Below, in pieces: positions 22,518-36,094 of a stretch of 64,000 bases of DNA; the stretch's first letter is position 1, and every line of letters begins with the position of its first letter. The stretch is from the NCBI GenBank assembly GCA_001695595.3, contig MBPM02000003.1:2170001-2234000 (forward strand), in the 5' to 3' direction. This stretch comes from Plasmopara viticola. Lineage: Eukaryota; Oomycota; Peronosporomycetes; Peronosporales; Peronosporaceae. The translations under genes were made by a program, and so were the position numbers. Below the pieces are notes generated by a model. That model had not been told where the DNA came from. It did no database searches and saw only the letters and a list, made by a program, of their open reading frames with translations.

Positions 22518-25500
22518 TTTCAATCATTAAATCATATTCGCCGTCGTCTAGAACGCACGGTTTGTACAGATTGCAGAAAATTTACGTGAAGTACTTCGTG
22601 ACTTTTAAAATTGAGTTCGTATGCTTCCCCGTTTTCATATTTCAGAGCTATATAGCCGACCTAGGTGGTACTTACTCAGTTTGTCTTGTGAAATTAAGCT
22701 ACCCATTAGCAGAACATTGTTACCCGCAGTTGGTTGCTCTTTATAATTACCTATGGAGCTATGTATCCAGCAATTAGAGTGCTATTGTTAGCGTCTCCCG
22801 CAGTTGGTGCTGTTAGCAAAACTTAAAACTGCTAAGGAAGGCTACGAGGACGTAAAATAGCCTAATTATTGGCACCGTATGATCTCGGACCTAGGCTTGC
22901 TTTGAAAGGAGCCATACACACAACAGAAGTGGGAACATATTCACAAAAGGCACCTGATTGGTTGCTTATAATGATGAATGGTTTTGCTCCATCAATCGAT
23001 CCAGGTCTCGATTCTTATAGCCATAATATGCCCAAGATCACGCTTTACTTGTCCATGTCCACGGCAAGAAAGGGCTCTGTGCTGTCCAAACTATCAAATC
23101 TCACCTGCTAAAAAGAAACGTCTACAATTGCTCCATTAGCTAGTCGAAAAGAGTTTCTCTTATGAATCTCTCTTTGTGCTTTTGTCAACCCATATTGATT
23201 GATGTCAATTGTTTGCCGGCATGCTAAGCTTTAAGACACGCTACAGTCAGCCCATATGCGAAATGAGTTTTCACAACTTTGTTCACACGCATACGCAACC
23301 ACCAGTCTACCACTGCTGTCTTCTCTTTCGAATCTTAGAGTAAAAATGTTAAAGTTTGCTCCAAATGGGACCCATCAGGAGGACGTAGATCTTCTCATAC
23401 AAGGCGCCTCTTTCCCACTAGTGACCTGTTATTCCCTGGCTCTTAGGGCGTAGCTTCTGCCAGCTTATCAACCCCTTCAGCGAGACTAAAGTCCGCCTGT
23501 TAACCTTCCTATAGACAACTACAATTCCTGTGTATTCCGCATTTGGAGAAACGAATGCTGTTTTGCTCTTTAACGAATTTCCAAAACCCATTTCATATCC
23601 ATTACTTGGTCAGTGGCCTAACCATTTTTTTTTCTGCGTAACATGCGCAGTACTCATGTAAGTAATTGATACTAAACTTTTACTAGCCAAATCAGATTAG
23701 CTAATGCAGAATAACGTTGACTTTTGTTGGGTCTAACTAGGGGCCTTGCTTTTAAGGGAAGAAACCCAGTATGTATATTTTTCTGCACCAAAGGAGCATT
23801 TACCTGCACTTGCGCAAGGATTATTTCTCGTGCGCATTCAATTGAACAATGCTTGCAAGTGAAGAGTGTGGCTTCTCACTTCCAACTTTCAGTACAGTGC
23901 ACAAAAACGCCAATTTGTGCAAAAACCCTGTGAGACCATCAGATGTCACAGGCGCGCGAAAAAAATCGTCGGACACTTTTAGCCAATTAGACCGCTCGTA
24001 CTTCCAACTGCGGTTTTTAGTTATTAGCTCTTTCGAATGAGGAGTTGTTAGTACTCGTTGACTTAGTCGAGTGCGCTGTGCATTGCACTTCTATCACGCT
24101 GTTCGGTAGCGCATCCTTTCTCGAGATCGGTGTGTGTGTGTCGGGATTGTGACCATTTAACTAGACATAAGCTTGTGTGATGCGTCACTTGTTATTTGAG
24201 GTTAAATACATAACGTCGGTGTGCAATTTTTTCGCTTCATGCTATCCACACACAGAACATGCGTGACCCTAGACATTACTTTATTTCTTGGATAGTGGAC
24301 ATTGCTGTGCCGCGTGTTATTTAATCTATAGAATCGAGCCAATTTTGTAATCACACCGGTAGCGACAAAAGTGAGTCATATAAAGCATTTATGTGATATT
24401 TCGATGCGAAATAATTAAGTGATTTCGAAGAAAAAGATGTTTCGTGTACTTACCAGAATTTGTGTCACTCAAGCCCCTTTCTACAATTGTGATGAGAAGC
24501 TGATCTCTTTTCGTATGCCGTGTAATCACTTTCTGGTTATGCCGTCTGCCTTATAAGCCTCACTGAGCTTTGCCATTGACATCTAGTCTACAGACTCCAG
24601 CTTTCCTTTGGTTACTGTCTCTACATAATAATATAAAGCCGCATTGTTATCATTATTTATACTTTAATCTCTTCCCTTCGAACGCAAGACGCACATTTGC
24701 AGGCATTCGTCGCTACCCTCTCCTAAAGGTTTCGACGGTTTTCGATAGACGTTTCGTGTCGTATTTGCTTTGACAAGATTGCGCATTGATACATTAGTGT
24801 CTCAAATGATGTCCAGTAAAGAATCGTGGTTATCGAGCTTATGCTCAGCAATATATGTATACCGCTCCACATCAATCAGATGTACAGCGGTCCAAATGCC
24901 GCTTACCTGAGCAAACTTTGTCGCGTCGGACATACTTAAAATTGTGTCCACGAGGAGCTTGCTAAGTGAAGTACGGGCATCGTAAGAAGCTTAATAACCT
25001 GGTCTACAGCTAGCCATAGGCTGCATTGTATGCAGCCCCAAAATATTTGCTTATTGATAAAGTCGCAATCGCGTTCACTGACAGGACCTCGACTTTGATG
25101 CCTTAGCCAAACGATAGTTCGTCCTTTGTTTAATGCGAGTATTGATCTGTTGGAGTGCTGCTCAGCGGCTCATGTGCTCCTTAGCGCGTAGTAGAGAACC
25201 GCTCATACTGCCTCGACTTAGCGCCATTGGCGTCACTATGAGATACAGTGAGCGCTGTGTCGTACTAGGATCATATGTGGCATACGGATCACTCCACGCG
25301 ACGTGGTGCAACCTGGCAATCTTGCTATGACTTGTATTCAATAAAATCACAGATTTCATGCAGCACAGTATCGAGTCGTACAGGCACCGCTCATTGCACG
25401 CGCAGTGATAGGGCCTCGGTCAGACTGCTTCGCCTTTCAATATCATTATTAGCATTCAGCGAATACTGCATTCCACAAGCAATTAACGTGCCATTCCTCA

Positions 25501-25754
25501 AGTCACTGTTCTTTCTTCGGTACTATTAGTTTTCTCTTTTGACATTTCAATGCCCAACACATTAACCGAATCGGTCCAGTGTTTGAAAAAAAAGAGCGCT
25601 CCTAATCCCAAGAAAAGGGTTGTAAGTAGTCAAAGCTCCGCAAGGTGCAAAGCGGGAAGCACTTAAGATATATAACCTTCAATCATCTCAGGACTTGTAG
25701 CGCTTTAGTCATGCCGTACCGCGGACGAGATTATACTTCCATCCAAGTTTAAGA

Positions 25755-25979
25755 CTAGAACGCTTTGACGCATAACCGTACAGTGACCCACGCTCCTGTC
25801 GCTAAAGGAAAAACAAAGCTCACGTTGATGTGCTCGCAAAGCCTCAGAATAAAGCTAACTTCTTTTGACATGGGAGTTCGAATGTGATTGATAAACACAC
25901 CGGACGGATCAAAACCCCTTTCGCCCTTTCTAATCACCAGCACGCCAGGTGCCCAAGCACAATCCGTACTATACAGCAC
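25755..25979 (-). mobile_element. Possible reverse transcriptase remnant
   Basis: A minus-strand open frame of 74 codons includes CAWAPGVLVIRKGERGF and GVFINHI. This is weakly like the start of a gypsy reverse transcriptase (SPWASPVVLVRKKDG...FCVDYR). There are too few conserved positions to be sure. Confidence 0.25.
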
Positions 25980-27849
25980 GAAGCTCTTTGGAGCAAGGCT
26001 TAGTCAACCCTGAAGACCGTCTTGGGGCTAAAGGAGCTTAACTCAAAAAAAAACACTGGGAATTTCGTCACCCTGAAGCTTGACACGCTTAGTATAGGAA
26101 CGCTTAAGACGAACATGGCGGGTATCACGATAGATGGGCATCGATGACTACCTAACATGGTCAATTGCTTTGAGATCTATGTCCTTGTCGTCATTATAGC
26201 AAAGATCGATGGGAACCCAATGGCTGGATGAGCACAACATACGTTAGTCTCTCCCTACATATGCCGCTTGAAAGTCAAGCTTAGTTGTAATTAACACTAT
26301 CACGGCCTCTTCGAGTGGACACGAATAATTCGTCTGAGCCCCTGTGCGTAGGCCATCCATAAGATTGACACGGTACTCTGTATTACTAATTAATACATCC
26401 ATAACGTTTTCAGCTCTTGGACAAAGTCTACATGTTTCTTCCTATCCCGTCAAGAAAACGCAGCACGTAAAGTTAAGCAGCGGGAAGGAATGAGTCAGCT
26501 GATACTTTAGCTCTCTGTCTAAAGAGATTGTCTCCTTAATGGAGGCGATGCACGCAAGTGCTTACCCGCGTGCTCACTAAGTAATACTCGAGACAGACAG
26601 AGCTACTTTCGATTGCCTCGTCTGCATGTACGTTTTAGCCTTACGCTCGGCTATTAAAGCCTTTTTTACAATATTAATTAGGAAAAAGAAAAAACATAAA
26701 TTTCTACGTTAAACTAACTTTTATAATCTTATATATCCAATCGCTAGCAATTAGATGTACATAGAGCCGTACAAGTGTTCGCCAGATCGCGTGCAGCTTT
26801 CCTAATTCTAATTACCTCAAGCTTGAGATTGCTGTGAAGTATCTCTCAAAGTAATGGAGTGAGATGCTAAGTGTTAGTTGCCTGATCGGATCCACGAAAG
26901 TTGCACCAATTTTGATTTGCTGTCTCAGACACAGCGCAACTTTCTGTGCAAGCATAGCCTTCCATGAATTGTTTCTGACAAAGTTGCTCATTTAAGGACT
27001 TCCGGCCCGAATCATGGGCCAATGCATGGTCTGTCCTCTGAAGCAAGCACACTAAGCTTGATGGATACTCAGCACAAACTTATATACTGCAAAGACTGAC
27101 AGCTTCTTGTCACAGTGGTGTGTGATCAATGCCGTCCGCAAGGATGCATAACCTGTATAAGCTTCAAAGAGGTTGGAGGCACTCAAAACCTTCTTCATTA
27201 AAAGGAAATTGATAAGTCACTCCAACTTTTCAACAAAACGATTTGATTTCGTCCAAAACAGGTCTCTGCTGAAAGTTTCCTTTGAAGCGGTCATACTCAT
27301 CCTAGTTTTTTTTAGATATATATATAAACGAGGATCTGATCCCCAGCAATGTCCCTATTCCATACATCTAAAAAAGGCTTTGGAATACCGCGTGACTAAT
27401 TCTGTATATGTGTAGACAGTTGGATAAGTCAAGCGCAAACAACGCGTTTCAATTTGGGAACGTGGTAGAAACCGAGACGTACCAGACTTCACCTCGGGAA
27501 TTTGCGCGGATCCCATGGCTGCTTACAAACCAACCTAGGCATTTTCAATCTCTTCTACTTTGGCAGTGTCAACTGAGCATTTATTGGTCGTCATGATAAC
27601 CAAACTTGCCTTACATGGCTTATATGAACTTTTATAGCCATGTTAAAGTGATTATGAAAGATATATCGTCAAATGTGTCCGGGCAAAAGGCCGTAACGGT
27701 CGAAACAATTGTGTACTCAAACGGTTAAATATCGTCGGGGCATTTAATAGCCCTTGTGCAATATCTCATGACTACCATTTTATACCTCTAGGCGTACTAA
27801 TGGTATATCCTACTCCCTCATTTGCGTTTTGAGCGCCTCATACAGCGTG

Positions 27850-28130
27850 CAACTGGACGTGCTGATAAGCAACTCGTGACAAATGTTTATACAAGATTGT
27901 TTAGCTGCTTAACTCATAATAAGCATGATTTTGCGTCACTTTTTGTCTAAATTTTAAACTCAAAAAGTCGGTGGCGAATGTGGAAAATTATAACTCTCCA
28001 CCATGTTTGTCGAATTGGCAAATAAAGCGGTGTGACTTTTTGTTCTAAACGTGCCAGTGATATTGTCCAATTACACAGTACTTTATGTTTGGTATGAGAG
28101 CAATCTCACGACTTACTCCTATATGTGGGA
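27850..28130. repeat. Dispersed repeat, copy 1 (partner at about 47370-47660)
   Basis: Co-linear anchors in the same orientation: GCTTAACTCATAATAAGCAT near 27907 against GCTTAGCTCATTATAAGCAT near 47433; TGGCGAATGTGGA against TGACGAGTGCGGA; and CACAGTACTTTATGTTTGGT near 28074 against CACAGTATTTCGGGCCTGGC near 47597. Divergence is roughly a third. The partner lies next to a gypsy reverse transcriptase remnant, so this is probably an internal part of the same family. Confidence 0.7.
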
Positions 28131-30999
28131 GGAGGTTTGATCGCGGATCTTTGGACAGCATATCTCATTTTTTTAATATACCGCTCTTTTGGAATTCTTG
28201 TGAAAGAACGACGCAAGCCACGTAAAATGCCGTCCAATACTTCTTTCAGAAAATATGAAAAACAGATCTCAATTTGTAAAACACCACCACTAATCGTCCA
28301 AAACCAATATCTTCGGGGTTTTGTAGATTCAGTTACCCTGAACTCTCTGGCAATGCCTTTAATTAAAACGCATCTGCTGTGACACAACGATCACAAGTTG
28401 AACTATCGACTATCTCTATGTATTTGCTCTCTTTGTCAAGTATTAGATAGCTCATGACAATCAGGGTCTGACTTAGTATCGTACCTTCATTTTTTTTAGC
28501 GGAGCTGTCCACAATAAGTAACGTAGATTCATGGGTGGGCACCAACCGCAAGTAGCAAAGTTCTGCGAGATTTTGCAACGAGAGTACATAGGTCCGCAAG
28601 ACTTAGTGAGTAGCATTGGTACATCTAGAGATAGCAAAATTCCACCGAAAACGGGCAAAGTACCCACATTGTGCGCATTGACATTAGCGTCTTGAGCAAC
28701 CGGTGCTGCCAGCAAAATTTTTGCCGACCGCTAACAAAGACTCCAAAAACGTCGTCATGTTCACAATTCAAAAGAATTTGGCCTTATTAATACCTTCCAC
28801 ATCTCTTTCGAGCGCATACTTGCCCATTGTTTTATAGAGCCGTACGCACAGCGGAAATAAAAACGTGACCAGTGAAACCAAATTTACGAATGAAGGTGGC
28901 TAGACCCTCTTTAATCAAATCAGGGCTTGTATATTTGGGGGCATCATGCTTATACTCGAGAAATGAATTATGCTGTAGATTTTACCAAAATGTCTATTTC
29001 GCCCTGCAGACGCCCACAAAAGCCCATAAGCCATCTGAACTGGAGCTGACTTAGTTTCTTTGCCCTCTCTCTCATAGCAGTGGTCAATCAAATTGGTTGA
29101 CCACAATCATGTGTCGGTGCGCTAAATTTTGCGCCGAACTAGAGTCTACTAAAACACATACAAAGCCTTATAAGCGTTTACACCTATGTGCACCAGGTCC
29201 ATATTTAAGAGCTATCAAGCTCTCAGGGGCCAAGTTCTCGTGGTACGAATTAGCCACAAGAGAGGAAAACAACTTCCTTAGTAGGATGCTTTGTCTCCAC
29301 TGATGGCCAGCGTTTTTAGGTCAGAGCGCGCGGCTCCTTCGAAGCCCTTTAGCGAGACCGATGAGTCCCTATGGATCATCTACCTATTCTACCGCAACCA
29401 CATGAAGACTGGTCCTGTCCTTGGATACCACTTTGTAGGACCGGGAGCTGGCTTATCCACAGAATGCTTGAGGAGCGAGTCTGTATATGGCTTTACGCCG
29501 ACTGGATTGCCAATTCCACCGATACTATCTGCACTTTACTGAGTCGAGTGTGAGGCGGGTCTGTCAGTAAGCCGTCTTTATTAACAGTCACCTTGGGATA
29601 TTTAAAGAGTGGCGCCTGATTAATATATTTCATCAATTTTTTATTGATGAACGCGTTCGTGAAGCTCATGGCTTCCTTACTTTCAGGCCCAACAATTTTA
29701 ACGCTAAAAAACTTCCTGTTCGCCAAAATTGATATTGCTTACAACTATTTCTTCATGTGTTCCATAAATCAAAATTCTCTGGTGAAGAAATGTTTCGGGT
29801 GAGTACCCACCAAGCTTAGCCTTTCAGCGAATGTCACGTGCACCTGATTTTCGCGACCAAAGCACTTGTGACCATCTTTGCCTTCTAGATTCAGAATAAA
29901 AGGCTCAGAAATTTCTTTCTTACATAAGTGAAAACTCTTAATTTAACCGGCTTGGACTTCAGATGTACGGGTTACCGGAGCCTTTGCTGTTCGATACCTC
30001 TAACGCTCATTTTGTTTGTGGATTAGAATACCATGACGCGTTTTAGCTGCTTTAAATCAGGGAGGGCTGCCGATGATTAGGCTTACAAAAGCCTTCACGT
30101 CGTCCGAGCAGTTGTCCGAAGGAAAATTGAAACATTTGCAGGGATTCTGGTAGCCATTTTACCCGCGTGGGTATAGATTGATTTTAAGATTGACATGGTG
30201 TGATGAAGTCACAGCTACACAGTACCTAGCATAGAGGAGGCGGGCAGGAAGAGATATGATCTTGCGATGAATGACCAATCACTATTCCCAGTCTGAAGGG
30301 GATCGACGTGTGCAGTAAATTGCAAACTAAAAATTGATTAAGTTAGTACAATATTATTCCCTTTGGTACTTCCGATAGTCTTTTTATGCGCTAAACTTAA
30401 GTCCGTAATGTAGGTATCCTCTAAAATACTCAAGTATGCACACTTGTATGAATAAAGCTCGGATGTAACTTGGTACTAAAACAATGTTCCCTTTTGCGCT
30501 GGAATAAACTCATATAGATTAAACGTATTTGCTGTAAATGTCTGTCCGTATTTTAGCCCTATCTAATATTAATCCCCTAATTTTTAGATTTATAGATTTT
30601 TAGATGCTAGCAAAGTTAGGGACATGAATTTAAATAGCGAATCGGGTTTGTTTGAGACAGCATTTAAACCTTCGACGTACAAGATGAGATAATCATCGTA
30701 TTACACGAATGCATGTGGATACGAAAAACAGCATAAAATGGTTTGGAATTGACGCAATATTCATTTATCTACAGAGTAGCAGCTCTTGCGTTGATTGTAA
30801 TTCAGTGACGTAGCCTGAAAACTCGCTCAAGTAAATGAACATGTTTAATCGCAAACGGAAAATTTGACATGAAGTTTACAATTGTCCCACACGAAAAATC
30901 CCTTTTATACCTTATCGTACTCACAAAAAATGGTTTAAGGTACCCTTTACTACGCATTTACGGGCCAGCACTGTACAATACCCTAAATCGATCAAAGCA

Positions 31000-32713
31000 A
31001 TGGTGGAGGTGACTGTCCTAGACTATGGCGCTGGCAATGTCCGCAGCTTAAGGAACGCCATTTGCGCAGCGGGCCACCCAGTAAAGAGTGTAACTTGCGC
31101 CGAGGATATTCGAAATGCCCAAGTACTCATATTCCCAGGTGTAGGCAATTTTCGTGCCGCAATGGAATTTCTAAACACCAGTGGCTACATGGAAGAGCTC
31201 AAAAACTACATCACGGCGAATCGTCGCTTTTTAGGGATATGTCTAGGTATGCAAACGCTATTTGAGGGCTCAGAAGAGTGCCCAGAATTGAAAGGTTTGG
31301 GCGTCATCAAAGGCAAGGTGACGCGCTTTCCATCAGAGAAAATGGCGGTACCGCATATTGGTTGGAACGGTGTTACCGTATGGAAGAAGTCGATATTGTT
31401 TGCGGCTTTGCCTACACGCACGGAAGATGCTAAAGTCTACTTTGTCCACTCATTTCGTGCTTCAAAATCGGACAAGAATGCCGACTGGGTGCTTTCCACC
31501 ACCAACTATGGCGAGTTAGAGTTTATTAGCGCTGTGCAAAAAGGAAACGTCATGGCCACGCAGTTTCATCCCGAAAAGAGTGGGGCTGTTGGTATAGCAA
31601 TACTAAAGGGATTTCTGGAAGGAAAGGACCTAGAAAGTCATGACACTCCTATTTCCGCGGCGGCTTTGGCACCAAAGACGAAGCTGTCCAAGCGTATCAT
31701 TGCGTACGTGAAAGGTCTGGCTTGAAGTTGAGTTGCAAACGCATCTAAGGCGACGTTTCTATGAATGTAGGTGTCTTGATGTGCGCGCCAATGATCAAGG
31801 AGACCTCGTGGTAACAAAAGGAGATCAATACGACGTCCGTGACTCCTCAAATTGTGCCCAAGGAGGCACCGTGCGCAACATGGGCAAACCAGTTGACTTG
31901 TGCAAGCGCTATTACGAGGAGGGTGCAGATGAGATTGCATTTCTCAATATTACAAGCTTCCGTGAACAGCCAATGGGTGATTTACCCATGGTCCAAGTGC
32001 TCAAAGCTAGCTCCGAATGCGTCTTCGTGCCGCTCACAATTGGTGGTGGCATTCGTGATTACGTAGACTTGGAGCAAAAGACCCATTCTGCGTTAGACGT
32101 GGCGGCACTGTACTTTCGCTCGGGTGCCGATAAGGTTTCAATCGGTAGTGATGCTGTGTACACTGCTGAAAAGTACTACGCAAATGGGGGCAAGGGTGAT
32201 GGTTCCAGCTCAATTGAAACCATTTCCGCCGTGTACGGTAATCAGGCCGTAGTGGTGTCCATGGACCCAAAGCGGGTGTATGTAGCATCGTTTTACGATG
32301 AAAAAGCCAAAGGCCACAACGTTGTTAAGCTATCACACCCGGGACCGAACGGGGAGGAGTACTGTTGGTACCAGATGACCGTTCGTGGTGGTCGTGAGGC
32401 CCGAGACATCGACGTGGTACAATTGGCCCAGGCTGTCGAAGCTCTTGGCGCTGGTGAGCTTTTGCTGAACTGCGTGGATATGGACGGACAGAAGGTTGGG
32501 TACGACCTGGACCTGATCTCGCTGGTAAAAAATTCGGTGCGTATACCTGTCATTGCCTCCAGCGGTGCCGGTAAACCGAAGCATTTCTCGGAGGTTTTTA
32601 AACAAACCAATTGCGACGCTGCTCTTGCGGCTGGTATCTTTCACCGCAAGGAGGTGGCCATTCGGGATGTTAAGACACAATTGCGTGCTGATAGCATCGG
32701 TGTACGTCTTTAG
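31000..32713 (+). CDS. HIS7: Imidazole glycerol phosphate synthase, fused HisH-HisF (histidine biosynthesis)
   Basis: Exons 31000-31703 and 31771-32713 give 548 residues, close to yeast His7 (552). The 67-base intron has donor GTACGT and acceptor TGTAG; left in, it would stop the protein at 31725. The N-terminal glutaminase supplies ammonia: C81 in GICLGMQ and H190/E192 in FHPEKSG form the triad. The C-terminal cyclase makes imidazole glycerol phosphate and AICAR from [13 protein letters not shown] holds catalytic Asp about 238 and NCVDMDG the second Asp at about 471. Splicing restores [13 protein letters not shown] exactly. The start has G at -3. The enzyme is soluble. The next gene is tail-to-tail 165 bases away. 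All expected catalytic residues are present, so the gene should be functional. Confidence 0.95.
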
Positions 32714-32878
32714 TCCAGCGTTGTGCAGCCGCAACGCAGTTGCCATGTACGAGCGTCGGGATGAGCGTCCATTCTTTCAACTATCGGTGTGAACCGCTTC
32801 ACAGCTCCGATCACAATTGTGCAGAGTTCTCACATGATACGCTTATAGTAAGTATCTTTCAAATAGAGTCGACCTCAC

Positions 32879-34750
32879 TTAAGTGAAATGAAACAATTCT
32901 TCGTCGCTGCCACCAGCTGCTAGACGAGAAAAGCTGATAGATGCACGTTCTATCAAGCTACTGGACTCTCGCTTGTCACTCTGTTTAGCTTGCCTAACCT
33001 CTTGTTTAACGTCTAATAGGTGCCTTGATATCAAGCTGTCATTGTCTTCACAACTACGCAACTCTGTGACTTTTAAGTGAGCTTGTGGGACCAACTCGGC
33101 TGTATGAGCCCTTCTAGGTGACAACGGTAATTTGGTACTACGAATCGCACCAGCAGATTGCCGAACTCGTACGGGTGAGGTTGCATTCAGTGCAAAATTT
33201 GGCGTTACCGCTGAATTACCGCTACACATCTGGGCACGTTCCTTCAGAGTGTTCAGCTGGTTAGTGACAAATAGCTTTTGCTGCTTGTGCTTTCGACTTG
33301 CTGAAGTAGTACCGTCAAAAGTATTTGACAACGTCGAAGATGGTCGAGATGGTAAAACAACACGCGTGCTCTTGTCTCGATCCAGTAGGTTCTGGTAGTC
33401 CACCATGATGTTTCGTGCACCATTCTGTGATCGTGTTAGACGAATATGAGAAACGGTCGCTAAATTTCATGTACGATCAATGATCTCATACCTGACTCCG
33501 CTCTATTTCTTGTAAGATAGCCACATTCTCCTCGTTCAGATTCGTCGCTAATGTTGCAAGAGGCCCTTTGATAGTTTTGAGTTCTTCTTGTGTTTCTTTC
33601 AAAAGACTGGCCAACTTTCGCACACAAGCATCCAACTGACTGAACCGCTCTTTGTGCAACAAAAGAAGTTCAGTAGTCTTGTCCATCCGCTCATCCAATT
33701 GTTTAAAGTGATGTCCACTTGTAAAGCTCGCTTTAGTCAACTGGTCCTGAAACCTTTCATTGGTGTCCTTTAATTTAACATTAAAGACGTTTGCAAGCCC
33801 CGAATATGCAAATGTTTCAAGCTCACTTAACTTCTTCGTGAGATTCTCGCTGTGCGTCTGCAGCTGCTTAAAGTCATCAGCAAGTTGGGCCTGCCTAGCA
33901 CGTTGGGCATTCTTTTCTTCCTGTGTCAATTCTTGTCGTTCGTTATGCGCATGTGCAAAAGATTGCAGATTAGCAGCGACTTTACCCGTTTCCTCATTCA
34001 GACCAACAAGCTGAGCTTTCGTTACTTGCGTTGCATTCTTAAGCTGCATGATGACATTTCGATCTGCTGTCTGCTTGCGTCTAAGATCTGATATGTTCCC
34101 CTTCAGCTCGTTCACTCTTTGTTGATGATGGCGATCTCCTTCCATGTAGCTTTGCAGCAACTCCAGCTGGTCCATCATCTTCGATATGCGCAAAGCAGCA
34201 GCCTCCAAGCATGTATCTTGACCTGTAGCTTCAAGTTTAAAGACTCGGATAAAATCTTCGATCCCAATTTTCGTATTCATCTGGCTTTCTACTTGTGCTA
34301 CAAAAGTTGCAAAAAGGTCACGAGCGTCCTGCTCCATTGCAATGCGTAGCTTTTGCAAATCCCACGTCGTGGCGTCAAACACCGAGACATCTAATTTGGT
34401 GTTTTGCAGTAAGACTAGTGATGCGAGGTCTGCCTTCTGGGTCAATTGTGTTGCCACCTCCGATCGCATGGCGTCAATTCGAGCGCTTACGTGAGCAAGT
34501 GACACTTTTGTAGAGAGTGCAGCGTCTAGTTGCGTACTTGTGATGAAAGACGTCAGCACCTCTGCTGTTTGCGCTCGGTCTTCTAGAGCGACACGACTGG
34601 CAGCTTGCAATTCATAGACCTGCGACTTGAGGCGATCTACTTCCGCCAACAAATAGCGGCTATCTGTATGAGAAATACGCCGGCAAGGTGTGAATAACTG
34701 CAACAAAAAAGACCTCGTTGAACTAATTGATTCTCACCTGCAATGGCCAT
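32879..34750 (-). CDS. Coiled-coil protein of unknown function
   Basis: Proposed exons on the minus strand: 34750-34738 (13 bases, ATG GCC ATT GCA G), 34663-33492 and 33424-32879, giving 576 residues. Introns of 74 bases (GTGAGA...ATACAG) and 67 bases (GTATGA...TCACAG) keep phase. The start reads MAIADSRYLLAEVDRLKSQ. Residues 10-390 are almost wholly helical with heptad-like spacing and no transmembrane segment. There is a repeating pattern such as TKVSLAHVSARIDAM, TQKADLASL and NTKLDVSVF, of the sort seen in long centrosomal or axonemal coiled coils. The last exon is basic and Ser-rich, with a short helix at the end. I do not recognise the family. The long middle exon has no ATG near its start, so some 5' exon is required; the 13-base exon is the simplest solution but is inferred. 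Confidence 0.6.
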
Positions 34751-36094
34751 GTGAGCTTCGGCCATTCCGCTTTCAAGTGCTGCTTAAGCCTTGTAAGTGC
34801 TATATAAAGAGCAATGTAGAAAATAGCTGCTAAATTTAAGATCACGAAAGTTAAGAAAGCGGTAGTTGTTGATGTGGACAAAATATTAACAGTTCTGACT
34901 GAGTCTTTGAAAGGCACCTTGATACGCTGCGCATCTATAGCCCGCTTCAGGAGCACTTTCTTCGTGATAGTTTATAAGGCTGGTCTTTTTTCGAAAAACG
35001 GAGTCCGATTTTATGATTTTTGGGGCTGCATATATTTCGCAGCAATTCAACGGCTTATCTTTGTTGTTTTTCAATCAAATTGCCATTACCAACTCTTCCT
35101 TAATGATAAATCTCTACAATCGTGCAGGCTGGAGGATAGCAGCTTACACTCACAAATTCTTTGAACTTGATATCAATACCTTTTAACATGAAAATCGCGA
35201 GCTGAAATTTTATTTAAGAAAGTGTTTTGTTGTGAATACAGCGTCAATTTGGTGATACGCGAGTTTAAAAGGTAAAATGGGGACTAAAAATTCCTTATGA
35301 TTGGTCAGCACACACGGGACACGATGGTCTAAAGCGATTGATGTTGCTGCATACAGGCATCCCATGTGTAGCTTCGGAGCACGAAATACATGACGTCAAG
35401 AATATCAAGTTGCAACATTTATCATTTTTATAGCTCCGCCTTCGCTTCAAACAAAGATATGCTCATTTGTATTTGATCTTATCTCGAGGTTGGCAATATC
35501 CTCCTCCGTATTTGTAGCCTTGTTCAGATGATTTCTCGTACCAAGTTGTGCCATCGCTGCTGTCTTTTGACGTTAGAAAGTGAGCGACAGCCCTAGAAGG
35601 ACACTGGGTTATTCTTTCTTGGCGCCAGTGTTGACTTTGCTGACGCTAGCAACTTCTTCGCATCGAGGCCAGAAGAGTCAAAAGAGCACTCATCAACTAG
35701 GTGGAAGACACTAGCGTCGTTTTGTCACGTATTAATGGTTTGTGAGTGCAGCATGACTTACACATGCGTGGAGGTGAATTTTTTTAAACAATACATCAGG
35801 TCAGGCGAAAGGTTAGAAAGTTAGTATGGCCAGCAGCGACGAGGAACACGCGAAGCAATATTGCGGCTGGACTGTCGAATAAGTGCCGTGCAATTTGTCT
35901 TGTGCTGGTCATAATATCAATCACATTGGAGTAAACTTAATCCCCAAAGATGCAGCTTTGTAAGAATTGAGCTATCAAGCTTTGATCTGGTACTTTTTAT
36001 CACTTTGTGTTCCCTGTATGCAATAAAGTCCTTGACTTCTATACTTTGTTCAAATATAGGACAATTAGTCAACGACCTTCCCAAATATTAGAGG
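34751..36094. other. Intergenic region between divergent genes
   Basis: About 1.3 kb holding the promoters of the coiled-coil gene (minus) and the carrier gene (plus). A minus-strand frame at 34723-34956 has a hydrophobic run but starts at GTG and is better explained as leader or intron sequence. No other feature seen. Confidence 0.5.

Larger units (their letters stand above)
13857..30999. other. Gene desert of decayed transposons
   Basis: About 17 kb without a host gene that I can support. Recognisable contents are listed separately: small tandem duplications, one clear gypsy RNase H remnant (22446-22517), one possible reverse transcriptase remnant (25755-25979), and two segments with diverged second copies elsewhere in the window. 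Open frames of 60-98 codons are scattered, mostly without ATG starts, and show no host domain. Confidence 0.65.

Noticed and set aside
34738..34956. Minus-strand frame with a hydrophobic segment that could add a membrane anchor to the coiled-coil protein
   Set aside because: It has only a GTG start, follows a stop, and would need a 40-base intron; the 13-base ATG exon with a 74-base intron explains the gene better.
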